From assembly GCA_028282325.1 (NCBI GenBank), contig JANQID010000104.1, positions 1 to 54,153 of the forward strand: DNA of 54,153 bases. Direction: 5' to 3'. A model generated the notes under the pieces. That model worked only from the letters and a program-made list of their open reading frames with translations, was not told the origin of the DNA and did not search any database. This DNA is from Chloroflexaceae bacterium. Lineage in GTDB: Bacteria; Chloroflexota; Chloroflexia; Chloroflexales; Chloroflexaceae. Shown in pieces: positions 6,722 through 16,531 of this stretch (position 1 is the first letter of the stretch; every line of letters starts with the position of its first letter). Made by a program: the position numbers and the translations under genes.

Positions 6722-8674
6722 CTAGATGATCAAGAGATAGCCGACGACCATAACCACGCCTGCCAGGAACAGTAATGCGTACGTGCGGACGAAGCCGCTC
6801 TGGAACACGCGCAACGCCGAAGCCGCCTGACTAAAGGCGTATCCGACGCCGCGCACCAATCCATCGATGCCCTGCGGGTCGAAGACGCCCGCCATAAAGC
6901 GCGCCAGGGCGCGGAAGCCGGGAACAACCGTCAGCTTCTCGTAAGCTCGGTCGATGTACCAGGCTTCTTCCAGCGCCTCCCAGATATCGCCGCTGTAGCG
7001 ATAGAGCGGATCTTTCGCGCCGGGCTTGATCTTCGCGCTGTTCGCGACGTAGTAGCGCCAGCCCAGATAGCCCGATCCGGCGGCGAGCAGCGTTGTTACC
7101 ACCGCCAGAATCAACTGGGTCACGCCAAACTCGGCGGCATGCTCGTGCAACGTCGGCTCAAGCCAGGTCGAAAGCCAGTGCAGCATGGGCAGATTCATCG
7201 CACCGGCCAGCACTGCGCCGACCGCCAATATCATCAGCGGCATCGTCATCACCTGACCGCTTTCATGGGCATGATAGCTGTGATCGCGCTGTTGGCCGAA
7301 GAATGTTAGCGCGATCTGGCGTCCCATATAGAACGCGGTCAGCAGCGACGACACAAACAGGAGCAGGAAGATCGAGAAGTTTTGGCCCGACCAGGCGTGG
7401 GCGATGATCTCATCCTTGCTCCAGAACCCGGCCAGTGGGAAGATGCCGGCCAGTGCGCCCGCGCCTACCAGGTAGGTGATAAACGTCGTGGGCATATGCT
7501 CGCGCAACCCGCCCATTTTGCGCATATCCTGCGTGTCGTGCGTGCCGTGGATCACCGAGCCGCTGCCGAGGAAGAGCAACGCCTTGAACACGCCGTGGGT
7601 CAGCAGGTGGAAGATCGCCGCGACATACGCGCCCATACCGGCGGCGGCAACCATAAAACCAAGCTGCGAGACCGTCGAGTAAGCCAGCACGCGCTTGATA
7701 TCCCACTGGGCGACAGCCGCCGTCGCCGCGATCAACGCTGTGAGCGCGCCGATCCACGTGACCCAGCCTTGCGTCGCCGCCGACAATTCAAAGATGGGAT
7801 GCGTGCGCGCCATCAGATAGACACCCGCCGTTACCATCGTCGCCGCGTGGATGAGCGCCGAGACCGGCGTGGGGCCGGCCATCGCGTCGGGCAGCCAGAC
7901 GAAGAGCGGCAATTGCGCCGACTTGCCGGTGACGCCGATCAGCAGCAGGAACGCGATGCCGGTTGACACCAGGAAGTTTTGTCCGGGGATGCTGAATATC
8001 AACCCGCTGATCTCGTCAGCGCGTTCCAGAAAGCCCTCGATGACAGCGCCGTCCGCCAGCTCGATATCATAGAAGCTTAGTGTGCCGAAGTGCGCGAAGA
8101 TCGCCATCATCGCCACGAGAAACGCTGCATCGCCGATGCGGTTGACGACGAACGCCTTGGCCGCCGCGCTGGTCGCCGTCCGGCGCTCAAACCAGTGTCC
8201 GATCAACAGGAATGAACAGAGGCCGACGCCTTCCCAGCCGAGGAATAGCAACAACATATTGTCGCTCATCACGAGGAAGAGCATCATCGCGACGAATAGG
8301 TTGAGATACGCGAAATAGCGCACCACCCGGGAGTCGCCATGCATGTAGCCGATAGAGTAGAGGTGAATCAGCGCCCCGACGCCCGTTACCAACAAGACCA
8401 TCACGCCGGAAAGCGGGTCAAACAGTAACCCGAACGGGACGTTGAATTCACCGACGCTGATCCAGTTCCAAAGCACAAGATCAACGCGAGGCGGCTTTGC
8501 TTCGGCAGGCGGGCTAAACGCGAATTGGATAAAGGTCGCCAGTGCAACCAGGAATGACAGAGCCACTGCGCCGGTTGCGACATACCCGGCCTCGCGCTCG
8601 CGGCGTATCACAAACACATTGAGCGCAAAGCCGACGAGCGGCAGCAATGGGATGAGCCAGATGAAATTGAACAT
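6722..8674 (-). CDS. nuoL: NADH-quinone oxidoreductase subunit L
   Basis: 650 residues, the largest antiporter-like subunit of complex I, sited at the far end of the membrane arm. It shows GWEGVGLCSFLLIGHW, then WLPDAMAGPTPVSALIHAAT, both diagnostic of NuoL, and a long C-terminal part with a final membrane helix that fits the lateral helix known for this subunit. The start at 8674 follows GAGGGGGC. The 19-base gap to nuoM suggests cotranscription. Confidence 0.97.
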   Translation of the reverse strand: MFNFIWLIPLLPLVGFALNVFVIRREREAGYVATGAVALSFLVALATFIQFAFSPPAEAKPPRVDLVLWNWISVGEFNVPFGLLFDPLSGVMVLLVTGVGALIHLYSIGYMHGDSRVVRYFAYLNLFVAMMLFLVMSDNMLLLFLGWEGVGLCSFLLIGHWFERRTATSAAAKAFVVNRIGDAAFLVAMMAIFAHFGTLSFYDIELADGAVIEGFLERADEISGLIFSIPGQNFLVSTGIAFLLLIGVTGKSAQLPLFVWLPDAMAGPTPVSALIHAATMVTAGVYLMARTHPIFELSAATQGWVTWIGALTALIAATAAVAQWDIKRVLAYSTVSQLGFMVAAAGMGAYVAAIFHLLTHGVFKALLFLGSGSVIHGTHDTQDMRKMGGLREHMPTTFITYLVGAGALAGIFPLAGFWSKDEIIAHAWSGQNFSIFLLLFVSSLLTAFYMGRQIALTFFGQQRDHSYHAHESGQVMTMPLMILAVGAVLAGAMNLPMLHWLSTWLEPTLHEHAAEFGVTQLILAVVTTLLAAGSGYLGWRYYVANSAKIKPGAKDPLYRYSGDIWEALEEAWYIDRAYEKLTVVPGFRALARFMAGVFDPQGIDGLVRGVGYAFSQAASALRVFQSGFVRTYALLFLAGVVMVVGYLLII

Positions 8675-8703
8675 GCCCCCTCATCTCTCAACACTGATCA
8701 TAC

Positions 8704-8732
8704 GGTAGCAACGAACGACGTTTCGTCCCTAC
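8704..8732. repeat. Dispersed palindrome between nuoK and nuoL, copy 3
   Basis: A degraded member: GGTAG, ACGAA, CGACG, TTTCGT, CCCTAC. It lies in the 66-base nuoK-nuoL gap. The arms have lost some pairing compared with the copies at 3370 and 16502. Confidence 0.5.
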
Positions 8733-8740
8733 TGACGTCC

Positions 8741-9043
8741 CTACCCTCTCAACGTACTCACCTCGTCGACATCCGTGGTGCGTTTGGAACGAAAAATCGC
8801 CACCAGTAAAGCCAGGCCGACCGCAACCTCCGCCGCCGCCACGGTTATCACGAAAAACACCAGCACCTGCCCATCGGGATTGACCTGCTGGCGGGCAAAC
8901 GCGACCAGAGCCAGATTCGCCGCGTTGAGCATCAGTTCAACCGACATAAACAGCACGATTGCGTTACGGCGAACCAGCATGCCCATTGCGCCGATGGTGA
9001 ACAGCGCCGCGCTCAGCAAGACATAGTAGCTCGTTGGAACCAT
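8741..9043 (-). CDS. nuoK: NADH-quinone oxidoreductase subunit K
   Basis: 100 residues with three membrane segments, the normal size for NuoK. The middle segment holds [17 protein letters not shown] with the conserved Glu of the proton path, and the third holds [14 protein letters not shown] with a second conserved Glu. The ATG at 9043 follows AAGGGGGT. It sits 25 bases after nuoJ. Confidence 0.96.
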   Translation of the reverse strand: MVPTSYYVLLSAALFTIGAMGMLVRRNAIVLFMSVELMLNAANLALVAFARQQVNPDGQVLVFFVITVAAAEVAVGLALLVAIFRSKRTTDVDEVSTLRG

Positions 9044-9068
9044 GCATACCCCCTTATGCGCTGGATGT

Positions 9069-9578
9069 TCAAGCCTTCGCCCGATTGCGTTGATTCAGCA
9101 CCACCACGCCAATGATGGCGACGAGCAGAATGATGCCGGTAATCTGGAACGGCAGGAGATATGTGGTAAACAAGGACTCGCCGATGCGCGCTGGCGCGCC
9201 GAAGCTTTCCACTTCCGGCGTTGTCGGCGGCTCCATAGCCAGTTGGTTAAAGCCCACAAAGATCGCCTCGACGAGCAGCGCCGCGCCCAACCCGATCGCC
9301 AGCGGGCGTTGCCAGGCAACCTTATCTTTCTCATCCTCGGCCCGTTCGGCGCCCAACAACATCACCACGAACAGAAACAACACCATAATGGCGCCGGCGT
9401 ACACAATCAGTTGCACCGCGAACAGGAACGGCGCCCGGAGCAAGAGAAACAGGATGGCGATGGCGCTGAAGTTCAGCAACAGAAACAGCGCGCTATGCAC
9501 CGCATTCCGGCTTACAAGCATCGCAATAGCGCCGATCAAGGCAATCGCGGCGGTGATGAAAAAGATCACAAACTCCAT
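9069..9578 (-). CDS. nuoJ: NADH-quinone oxidoreductase subunit J
   Basis: 169 residues with five hydrophobic segments, typical of NuoJ, a membrane-arm subunit near the quinone site. [20 protein letters not shown] is the conserved third helix (which contains the pi-bulge in solved structures). The loop after it is charged and the C-terminal helix ends [12 protein letters not shown]. It is placed between nuoI and nuoK as expected. Confidence 0.95.
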   Translation of the reverse strand: MEFVIFFITAAIALIGAIAMLVSRNAVHSALFLLLNFSAIAILFLLLRAPFLFAVQLIVYAGAIMVLFLFVVMLLGAERAEDEKDKVAWQRPLAIGLGAALLVEAIFVGFNQLAMEPPTTPEVESFGAPARIGESLFTTYLLPFQITGIILLVAIIGVVVLNQRNRAKA

Positions 9579-9603
9579 TGACTAGCCTCGTACCGTATTT
9601 GCT

Positions 9604-10101
9604 TTACAGATCAATCCGAGCGGGCGGACTGGGCTGCCGACCGAGCTGTTCCAGAATCGGCGGAACCTCGCCGTGGCCTTTGTCCTGCGGAACCAGTAAC
9701 ATATCTTTGGTGTAAATCGACGAACGCCGATCATAGAACGACAACTCGTACTGATGTTCCAGCACAATCGCGTTGGTTGGGCACGCATCTTCGCAATATC
9801 CGCAGAAAATGCAGCGTAGCATATTGATCTCATAGGTAGCGGCGTAGCGTTCACCCGGCGAGACGGGATCCTGCGGGTCGTTTGCCGCCGGAACGACGAG
9901 AATCGCATCGGCAGGACACGCCGCCGCGCAGAGCGAGCAGCCAATGCAGCGTTCCATCCCGTTGGCAAAACGCTTCAATTCGTGCCGCCCCTTGAAGCGT
10001 TCGCGCACCGGGCGCTTGACATCAGGATATTGCACGGTGACGGGCTGGCGAAACATATAGCGCCAGGTCGTCTGCAAACCTTTCAAGAGACTCCCAAACA
10101 T
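9604..10101 (-). CDS. nuoI: NADH-quinone oxidoreductase subunit I (ferredoxin-type)
   Basis: 165 residues. Two [4Fe-4S] motifs are complete: CIGCSLCAAACPADAI and CIFCGYCEDACPTNAI, which hold clusters N6a and N6b that pass electrons towards NuoB. The N-terminal YMFRQPVTVQYPDVKRPV segment is the usual membrane-surface anchor. Downstream of nuoH, from which it is parted by a 130-base gap filled mainly with a 7-bp tandem repeat. Confidence 0.97.
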   Translation of the reverse strand: MFGSLLKGLQTTWRYMFRQPVTVQYPDVKRPVRERFKGRHELKRFANGMERCIGCSLCAAACPADAILVVPAANDPQDPVSPGERYAATYEINMLRCIFCGYCEDACPTNAIVLEHQYELSFYDRRSSIYTKDMLLVPQDKGHGEVPPILEQLGRQPSPPARIDL

Positions 10102-10121
10102 ATAACACCCCTACTGAAGAA

Positions 10122-10205
10122 GGCAAAAGATAAAAGGTAAAAGGCAAAAGATAAAAGGCAAAAGGCAAAAGGCAAAAGGTAAAAGGTAAAAGGTAAAAGG
10201 TAAAA
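10122..10205. repeat. Twelve-copy 7-bp tandem repeat in the nuoH-nuoI gap
   Basis: Twelve consecutive 7-base units, each GGCAAAA, GGTAAAA or GATAAAA, fill 84 bases. The last four are all GGTAAAA, and a three-unit run of GGCAAAA precedes them. Every unit differs only at the second or third base. The transcribed (minus) strand reads as TTTTACC/TTTTGCC units. No hairpin forms because the array is purine-only on one strand apart from the T/C position. Confidence 0.95.
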
Positions 10206-10231
10206 GGCTACGAGTGCGAGCCGAAACGCCC

Positions 10232-11443
10232 TCACGGACGCATTTGCTCAGTCGTCTTCGCCAGCTTGACCTGCGACGTGATGCGCGGCGTCTGGCTCAG
10301 GCGAAGAGCGACGGCGATCACGATAATGCCCAGCACAAGCAGAATGACTCCCTGCAGAATCTGGTTGGGAACCAGCACGGTGACAACCGCCGTCATAAAG
10401 ATGTTGATCAACGCCAGCGGTAGGAGCCACTTCCAACCCAGGCTCATCAACTGGTCGTAACGCACACGCGGCCACGATGCACGCACCCAGACCGACACAA
10501 ACAAGAAGAGCGCGACTTTGCCCAGAAATGCGAGCAGCGAGACAATGCCCACCACAAGCGCGCCGACGGTCGGCCCGAACAGGTCGGTTACTCCGCTGCC
10601 AAGCGTTTCCAGGCCGGGGAAGCGCCAGCCGCCGAAGTAGAACATCACGGCAATGGCGCTCACGGCGATCAGCTTGATATATTCTGCCATAAAGAACAGC
10701 GCAAACTTCATCGAGCCATACTCGGTGTTGTACCCGCTGGTCAACTCCTGTTCGGCCTCAACCAGGTCAAACGGCGCACGTGCCACTTCCGCCGTCGCGC
10801 TGATCATAAAAATTACGAAGCCAAGGAATTGCGGCACAATGCCCCACAACACATTCTGTCCAACGACGATCTCGGTCGTGCTCAACGTGCCGGCGGACAT
10901 CACCGCGCCGAGCACGGCTAGGCCCAGCGCCAACTCGTACGAGATCAGCTGCGCCGATGAGCGAATGCCGCCGAGCATCGAGTACTTGCTGTTGCTGGCC
11001 CATCCCGCCAGCGTGAGGCCATACACGCCGATCGACGTCACCGCCAGCAGATAGAGCACGCCCACGTTGATATCGGCGATCTGCAAGACGTTCGACAACG
11101 GCCCGCTCGCGCCGCCGTCGAAGCATGCCTCGTAGCCGCCCGCGATATTCCAACATCCCAGCGGAATGACTGCCCAGATGATCAGCGCCGGGATGACCGC
11201 CAGCGCCGGCGCCAGCAGGTAGACCCGCTTGTCCGCCATCGTCGGTACAATGTCTTCCTTGAAGAAGAGCTTGACGGCGTCGGCGATGGGTTGCAAAAGC
11301 CCAAAAGGCCCGGCGCGGTTCGGCCCGACGCGATGTTGCAATCGTGCCAGCAACCGCCGCTCAAATAACGTCAGGTAAGCGAACCCAGTTGTAACTGCCA
11401 GCGTTATTATGAGACACTGGGTAATCAGGATTATTAATTCCAT
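10232..11443 (-). CDS. nuoH: NADH-quinone oxidoreductase subunit H
   Basis: About 403 residues. NuoH forms the quinone-entry channel of complex I. Diagnostic blocks are [20 protein letters not shown] near residue 40 and [19 protein letters not shown], the acidic quinone-site loop, later on. About eight membrane helices are visible. The ATG at 11443 (MELIILITQ) is preferred over a TTG three codons upstream. It follows nuoG by 37 bases. Confidence 0.97.
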   Translation of the reverse strand: MELIILITQCLIITLAVTTGFAYLTLFERRLLARLQHRVGPNRAGPFGLLQPIADAVKLFFKEDIVPTMADKRVYLLAPALAVIPALIIWAVIPLGCWNIAGGYEACFDGGASGPLSNVLQIADINVGVLYLLAVTSIGVYGLTLAGWASNSKYSMLGGIRSSAQLISYELALGLAVLGAVMSAGTLSTTEIVVGQNVLWGIVPQFLGFVIFMISATAEVARAPFDLVEAEQELTSGYNTEYGSMKFALFFMAEYIKLIAVSAIAVMFYFGGWRFPGLETLGSGVTDLFGPTVGALVVGIVSLLAFLGKVALFLFVSVWVRASWPRVRYDQLMSLGWKWLLPLALINIFMTAVVTVLVPNQILQGVILLVLGIIVIAVALRLSQTPRITSQVKLAKTTEQMRP

Positions 11444-11480
11444 AATTAACAAATCTTTGTTCTATGGTAGAACTAAACGC

Positions 11481-14243
11481 TTATACCTTGCGAACGCTCA
11501 CTGATGTTTGCGGGCCGGTTTGCACCGCCGCGAGCGGCGCATCAGGCAGATTGGCCGGAACAACCACGCTCCCCGTCGGAACATGAGCTTTCACCCGCGC
11601 CGGCAACTCCAACGCTCCCACGCTCGATTCGACCAATACCCGATCTCCCGTGCGAATGCCCAATCGTTCGGCGTCGGCGGCGCTAAGGCACGCATAAGCC
11701 GTTGGCACGCGCTTTATCAGCAGCGAGTCGCGCAGCAGTGGGTCGCCGTCATAGAGCAAACGTTCGGCAATCAATACAAACGAACGCTTCTGATCGGTTG
11801 CAGGGGCCTTCGCTTCTCGCGCGGCCAGCGAGAAGGTCATCCGTTGCTGCTCAACCAGCGCCGGATATTGGATGCCGACGCCTTCAAAGTTCGTATAACT
11901 CGTGCCGTCATAGTAGAACGACTCGTTTGTCTGACGCCCCCAGATTCCGCCCGTGCCTGTGGCGGCAAGTTTCGTGTGCGTGATGCCGCTGTAGCCGGGC
12001 ACGCTGTCGGCAATCTCGTCGGCGACCTCGCTGACCACGACATAGCCCCAGCCGCTCTCGAATGTCGTAGCCTTGGCGTCGGCGGCTTTGGCGAATCGCG
12101 CTTTGCCTTTGCCGCTATTTGCCGCCATCTCCATTTCCGGCGCTATCACTGCTAGACACGCCTGGGCCACGCGCTGCACGATCATCCAATCAGGCAGACT
12201 CTCGCCGACCGGCAACCGGGCCTGGCGCGCGCGCTGCACGCGTCGTTCGGCGTTCGTATACGTCCCGTCGCGCTCGGCAAAGGCGGCGGACGGCAGCACA
12301 ACGTCGGCCATCTGAGCCGTTTCGGTCAGGAAAAGATCCTGCACCACCAGGAAATCCAGGTTGGACAAAGCCTCACGGGAAGCCGGATTTTCGTACACCG
12401 GGTCGATGCCCATCACGTACATGCCGCGCATCTGCTTCTCCGCCACCGCATTCCAGATTTCACGCGCGCCCAGACCGCGCTGATCTGCCGTGATGTATCC
12501 CGGCTTGTGGTGAGGACGCACGCCCATATCGAGGGCGCCGCGCGAGTTGCCCCAGGGCAGCAGCGTGATCAGGCCGTTGTTGGCGCGACCAACCTTGCCG
12601 GCCAGCACCGCGATGCGGCCCAGATCGTGGATCAGCGACGAGCCTGCGGCCAGAGCTTCCGCGCCGTAGATAATGATGCCGTTCTCGGCCTCGACAAAAC
12701 TCCGAGCGGCTTCACGAACGGCTTCCTCGCTCAACCCTGCGGCGGCGGCGTCAGCCACAATCGACGCGCCTTTGAGCGCAGCGCGGAATTTGTCCTCATC
12801 GCTGACCCGCATCCTGATGCGATCCATCCCCGCCTCGGCGAAGATCGCATGAACCAGGGCGCGCGCGACATGATGCTCGCTGCCGGGAGTGTAGCGCAAC
12901 TTCTGCGTCGCCGAGCGATCCAGCTTGGTCGAGCGCGGATTCACCGTGATCAGTTTGCCGCCCCGTTGGGCAATGCCTCGCAAGCGCACCAGATAGAGCG
13001 GCGCTTCCTCTTCAGGATCGACGCCAAACGCCAGCACGGCGGTATTGGCCCCCAACTCCATCAGATTCGTACCCACACCGACGCCCATCAATGCACCCAG
13101 ATCGTCGGCGTGCGGTTCGCCGGGAGCGCCCGAACGATGATCGATATTGTTGCTGCCCAACACTTCGCGGAAGAGCCGCTGGAAGAGGTACAAATCTTCG
13201 TTCGACAGCCGCTCGCCCGCCAGCCCGGCCAGCGCGTCCTTATGTTTGCGCTGAATAGCCGTCAGATTCTCGCCGACCAGGCTCAACGCCTCATCCCAGG
13301 TCGCCGGCTCCAGTCGCTCGCCTCGCCGGATCAGCGGCTGCATCAGGCGTTCCGGGCTCTCGATGAAGCGCTGGCCAAAGCGACCCTTGTCACAGATCCA
13401 GATGTCGTTGACGGCGGCGTTTTCGCGCGGCATCACCCGCTTCAGTTGATTGTGGCGCATATCTAGCGTGACATTGCATCCCGTCGAGCAATGGAGACAA
13501 AGCGACGGTTTGGAGCTGACTTCCCAGACGCGCGCTCGGAAGCGGAAGTCAGCGGTGGTGAGCGCGCCGACTGGGCAGATGTCGGTCGTATTGCCACTCA
13601 ACTTGCTATCAAACGGCGGATCGCTCTTGCTGATGATCTGCCAGTTGCGTCCGCGATAATCGAAGCCAAGCACCTGATCATCGGCAATTTCGTCCTCAAA
13701 CCGCACACAACGTCCGCAAAGGATGCATCGCTCGCGGTCGAGATAGATCAGATCGCCCAGCGGTATTGGCTTCTTGAAATGCGCCTTGTCGCTATAATCG
13801 AAACGGCTGATGCTCGGCCCCCAGGCCATCGTCAGATTCTGGAGCGGGCATTCGCCGCCCTTGTCGCAGACCGGGCAATCGAGAGGATGCGACGTCAGCA
13901 GGAACTCAAGCACGCCGCGCTGAGCTTCCTTCACCCGCTCGGTCTGCGTGCGTACTTCCATGCTTTCGCCGACGACAGCGGTGCATGCCGTCTGGAGCTT
14001 ATTCATAAAAAAGCTCATTACCGGCTTGCCCTCCGAATCAAACGTTGGCTGGCGCGTCGCCGGATCGAGCTTAGGAACCCAGACCTCAACCAGGCACATA
14101 CGGCACATTCCCACTGGCTTCATCCGCGGATGATAACAGAAGATCGGTATTTCAATGCCCACAGTCCGCGCCGCATCCACAATGTTGGCGCCGGCGGGCA
14201 CGATAAGCTGCACCCCATCGATTTTCAGCGTCACATCGGTCAT
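11481..14243 (-). CDS. nuoG: NADH-quinone oxidoreductase subunit G
   Basis: 920 residues. The N-terminal 2Fe-2S ferredoxin domain has Cys36, Cys47 and Cys50, with the fourth ligand in LQTACTA. Next come HPLDCPVCDKGGECPLQN (with the His ligand of N5), CILCGRCVRFEDE and the later TDICPVGALT. CLHCSTGCNVT plus a distant WICDKGRF make the N7 [4Fe-4S] site, which many complex I enzymes have lost. A molybdopterin-oxidoreductase-like domain and a C-terminal dinucleotide-binding-like domain (ERLGIRTGDRVLVESSVGAL) follow, as usual for bacterial NuoG. It relays electrons from NuoF to NuoI. Confidence 0.96.
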   Translation of the reverse strand: MTDVTLKIDGVQLIVPAGANIVDAARTVGIEIPIFCYHPRMKPVGMCRMCLVEVWVPKLDPATRQPTFDSEGKPVMSFFMNKLQTACTAVVGESMEVRTQTERVKEAQRGVLEFLLTSHPLDCPVCDKGGECPLQNLTMAWGPSISRFDYSDKAHFKKPIPLGDLIYLDRERCILCGRCVRFEDEIADDQVLGFDYRGRNWQIISKSDPPFDSKLSGNTTDICPVGALTTADFRFRARVWEVSSKPSLCLHCSTGCNVTLDMRHNQLKRVMPRENAAVNDIWICDKGRFGQRFIESPERLMQPLIRRGERLEPATWDEALSLVGENLTAIQRKHKDALAGLAGERLSNEDLYLFQRLFREVLGSNNIDHRSGAPGEPHADDLGALMGVGVGTNLMELGANTAVLAFGVDPEEEAPLYLVRLRGIAQRGGKLITVNPRSTKLDRSATQKLRYTPGSEHHVARALVHAIFAEAGMDRIRMRVSDEDKFRAALKGASIVADAAAAGLSEEAVREAARSFVEAENGIIIYGAEALAAGSSLIHDLGRIAVLAGKVGRANNGLITLLPWGNSRGALDMGVRPHHKPGYITADQRGLGAREIWNAVAEKQMRGMYVMGIDPVYENPASREALSNLDFLVVQDLFLTETAQMADVVLPSAAFAERDGTYTNAERRVQRARQARLPVGESLPDWMIVQRVAQACLAVIAPEMEMAANSGKGKARFAKAADAKATTFESGWGYVVVSEVADEIADSVPGYSGITHTKLAATGTGGIWGRQTNESFYYDGTSYTNFEGVGIQYPALVEQQRMTFSLAAREAKAPATDQKRSFVLIAERLLYDGDPLLRDSLLIKRVPTAYACLSAADAERLGIRTGDRVLVESSVGALELPARVKAHVPTGSVVVPANLPDAPLAAVQTGPQTSVSVRKV

Positions 14244-14300
14244 ATATTTCTCTCTCTAGCCGTATGTCGAGCAACCGCCGTATATGCTGTTTCCGGCGTT

Positions 14301-15599
14301 CTATCGCTTCGCATCAAGGGCGATCATCGGTCTGCCATTCCGCTGCGGAACGAGATCTTCGAACTCTTGCGGGAAGAGACTCAGCGCACTCTTGATGGGC
14401 GTTACCGCGCTTTCGCCAAGCAGGCAGAAGCAGTTCCCCGCCATCTGGTTATAGATGCTGTGCAATGTCGGGATGTCTTCAGGGCGAGCATGGCCTTCTT
14501 CGGTCATACGGTGAAGCACACGCACCAGCCAGTGTGTTCCTTCGCGGCAAGGCGTACATTTGCCGCAGCTTTCATGCTTAAAGAACTCATCCATCTTGTA
14601 AGCGGCATGCGGCGCGCTGACCGTGTCGTTCAATACGATCATACTGCCAGCGCCAAGCATCGAACCGGCCGCCGTCATCGATTCATAATCGAGGGTGACA
14701 TCGAGATGCTTCGCGAGCAGCCAGGGGGACGAAGCGCCGCCGGGAACGATGATTTTTACCGGTCGATCATCGCGCATTCCGCAGCCATATTCGGGACTGT
14801 AGATCAACTCGCGCATCGGCACGCCAAACGGCAATTCATAGTTGCCGGGGCGATTCACGTGGCCGGAGAGCGAGAACACCTTTGTGCCGGGACTTCTGGT
14901 CGTTCCAAAGCTACGATACCAATCCGCCCCGCGCTCGACAATCAGCGGTACATTAGCCAGGGTCTCAACATTGTTGATAATGGTCGGCTTGCCATACAGG
15001 CCGGAGACAGCCGGGAACGGCGGTTTGAGGCGCGGCTGGCCGATGCGGCCTTCGAGCGCTTCGAGCAACGCCGTCTCTTCGCCGCAGATATATGCCCCCG
15101 CGCCGCGATGGACATACATATCGAGGTGATACCCCGTGCCGAGGATATTCTTGCCGAGAATGCCCGCCGCGTAGGCCTGGGCAATCGCATATTCAAGCGT
15201 GCGCACCGCCGTGGCGAACTCGCCGCGAGCAAAGATATAGGCCGTATGGCTCTCGATAGCATAGGCGGAGATGGCCATGCCTTCAATTAGTTGATGCGGA
15301 TTGAGATCGATAATTTGGTGATCTTTGAATGTCCCCGGCTCGCTCTCATCGCAGTTGCACACGAGATAACGCGGGTACACATCCTTCGGCAAGAAGCTCC
15401 ACTTCACACCGGTTGGGAACCCCGCGCCGCCGCGACCACGCAGACCCGCGTCTCTCACAACTTGAACAATATCGGATGGCGCTTTCTCCTTCAACACCGT
15501 CCGATATGTTTCATAACCGCCGTGCTTGCGATAGACATCAAAATTGGCGATGTCCGGCACATCCAGCTCACGCATCACAATATGCTCTGCCAAGGCCAT
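14301..15599 (-). CDS. nuoF: NADH-quinone oxidoreductase subunit F (NADH-binding)
   Basis: 432 residues. GRGGAGFPTGVKWSF is the NADH/FMN-binding glycine loop, and ESCGKCTPCREGTHW with the later GNCFCLLG supplies the four cysteines of the N3 [4Fe-4S] cluster. It oxidises NADH through FMN in the peripheral arm, working with NuoE and NuoG. Its length is that of the family. The ATG at 15599 follows GAAGAGGA. A 234-base gap, long for this cluster, parts it from nuoE. Confidence 0.97.
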   Translation of the reverse strand: MALAEHIVMRELDVPDIANFDVYRKHGGYETYRTVLKEKAPSDIVQVVRDAGLRGRGGAGFPTGVKWSFLPKDVYPRYLVCNCDESEPGTFKDHQIIDLNPHQLIEGMAISAYAIESHTAYIFARGEFATAVRTLEYAIAQAYAAGILGKNILGTGYHLDMYVHRGAGAYICGEETALLEALEGRIGQPRLKPPFPAVSGLYGKPTIINNVETLANVPLIVERGADWYRSFGTTRSPGTKVFSLSGHVNRPGNYELPFGVPMRELIYSPEYGCGMRDDRPVKIIVPGGASSPWLLAKHLDVTLDYESMTAAGSMLGAGSMIVLNDTVSAPHAAYKMDEFFKHESCGKCTPCREGTHWLVRVLHRMTEEGHARPEDIPTLHSIYNQMAGNCFCLLGESAVTPIKSALSLFPQEFEDLVPQRNGRPMIALDAKR

Positions 15600-15833
15600 A
15601 GGTTTGGTCCTCTTCCAGGTTCATATTTCCGCAGACAAGAACCGGCAGTCCTTGCCAATCGATCTGCGCAGCAGACGCAAAGACGCGCCGCCGCAACGCC
15701 AGGCTATGGCGACCGCGCCATCGACGCACCTTCGCTCGATACGAATTGCGCGTTCTCACTCCGGCCCGCCTAGGAGGCCCCGCAACAAGGCTCAGGGGGA
15801 GGGAGACAAGCTTCCGCGCCAGCCCACGTGACT
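15600..15833 (-). other. Long gap between nuoE and nuoF with no supported gene
   Basis: 234 bases lie between two genes that are usually adjacent or overlapping. An 89-codon frame crosses it, but it starts with TTG, has no ribosome binding site, and encodes an Arg-rich sequence with no family features. No hairpin or promoter stands out. It may be expanded or decayed intergenic DNA. Confidence 0.5.
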
Positions 15834-16463
15834 TCAAGAGCCTGCTGACGTCTCGTGGTCAACCGGCGCGCCAACCGCAGGGGAGGCGGGCATAGGGCCG
15901 AGGCGTCGTTCGATCATCTGCGCGCTGCCATCGGCGGCAATCTCATAATCTTCAGCGCGATGTCCGGAGACACTGAGTGTGTCGCCACGCGCGGCGCGTT
16001 CGCGCAGGGCGTGCAACAGTGCGTCAACCTTGTCTGCCGTCACATCATAGAAATAATCCAGGTTGGCCTGCACGACCGGCGCACGATGACATGCCGCGAG
16101 GCACTTCACGCGCTGGATGGTGAACATGCCGTCAGAAGTGGTTTCGTCTTCCTTGACGCCCAGCGTATCTTTCAGCGCGGTGATCAGCTCTTCAGCGCCC
16201 AGATAGCAGCACGGAACATCATCGCACACCTGAATGACCCACTTGCCAACTTCCCGGGTATAGAACAGCGTATAAAAACCGGCGACCTCGAAAATATCGG
16301 TCGGCGGCAGATCGAGTATCTCGGCAACCTCGCGAATCGCCGCATCGGATAGATGGCCATACACATCTTGCGCGATGTAGAGCAGCGGAAGCACAGCGCT
16401 GCGACGTTCGGCATAGCGGGAGCGTATGGCGTCGATGTCGGCCTTGTGTTGCTCTAACAGCAT
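15834..16463 (-). CDS. nuoE: NADH-quinone oxidoreductase subunit E
   Basis: 209 residues. The thioredoxin-like 2Fe-2S domain has VCDDVPCC and KCLAACH, giving the four ligands of cluster N1a. The helical N-terminus with LPLLYIAQDVYGHLSD and IFEVAGFYTLF is typical. About 45 residues after the last family block form a polar, proline-rich tail, longer than in the 160-170 residue proteobacterial proteins but similar to other Chloroflexota. No clear ribosome binding site precedes the ATG at 16463. Confidence 0.96.
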   Translation of the reverse strand: MLLEQHKADIDAIRSRYAERRSAVLPLLYIAQDVYGHLSDAAIREVAEILDLPPTDIFEVAGFYTLFYTREVGKWVIQVCDDVPCCYLGAEELITALKDTLGVKEDETTSDGMFTIQRVKCLAACHRAPVVQANLDYFYDVTADKVDALLHALRERAARGDTLSVSGHRAEDYEIAADGSAQMIERRLGPMPASPAVGAPVDHETSAGS

Positions 16464-16501
16464 ATGTTTGTAGTAAACTTATGTAACGTAAAAACTGAGG
16501 C

Positions 16502-16531
16502 GGTAGAGGCAAAAGATGTTTCGCCTCTACC
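16502..16531. repeat. Dispersed palindrome at the nuoD end, copy 4
   Basis: The best-preserved copy: GGTAGAGGCAAAA, loop GATG, TTTCGCCTCTACC, 13 paired bases with one mismatch. The right arm overlaps the end of nuoD and supplies its TAG stop (minus strand 16527-16529). Other copies are at 3370, 3631 and 8704. Confidence 0.8.

Noticed and set aside
13491-15290. 599-codon plus-strand frame
   Set aside because: Antisense to nuoG and nuoF, both of which have complete Fe-S motifs; no start signal.
15568-15837. 89-codon minus-strand frame in the nuoE-nuoF gap
   Set aside because: TTG start, no ribosome binding site, overlaps the start of nuoF, Arg-rich without domain features.
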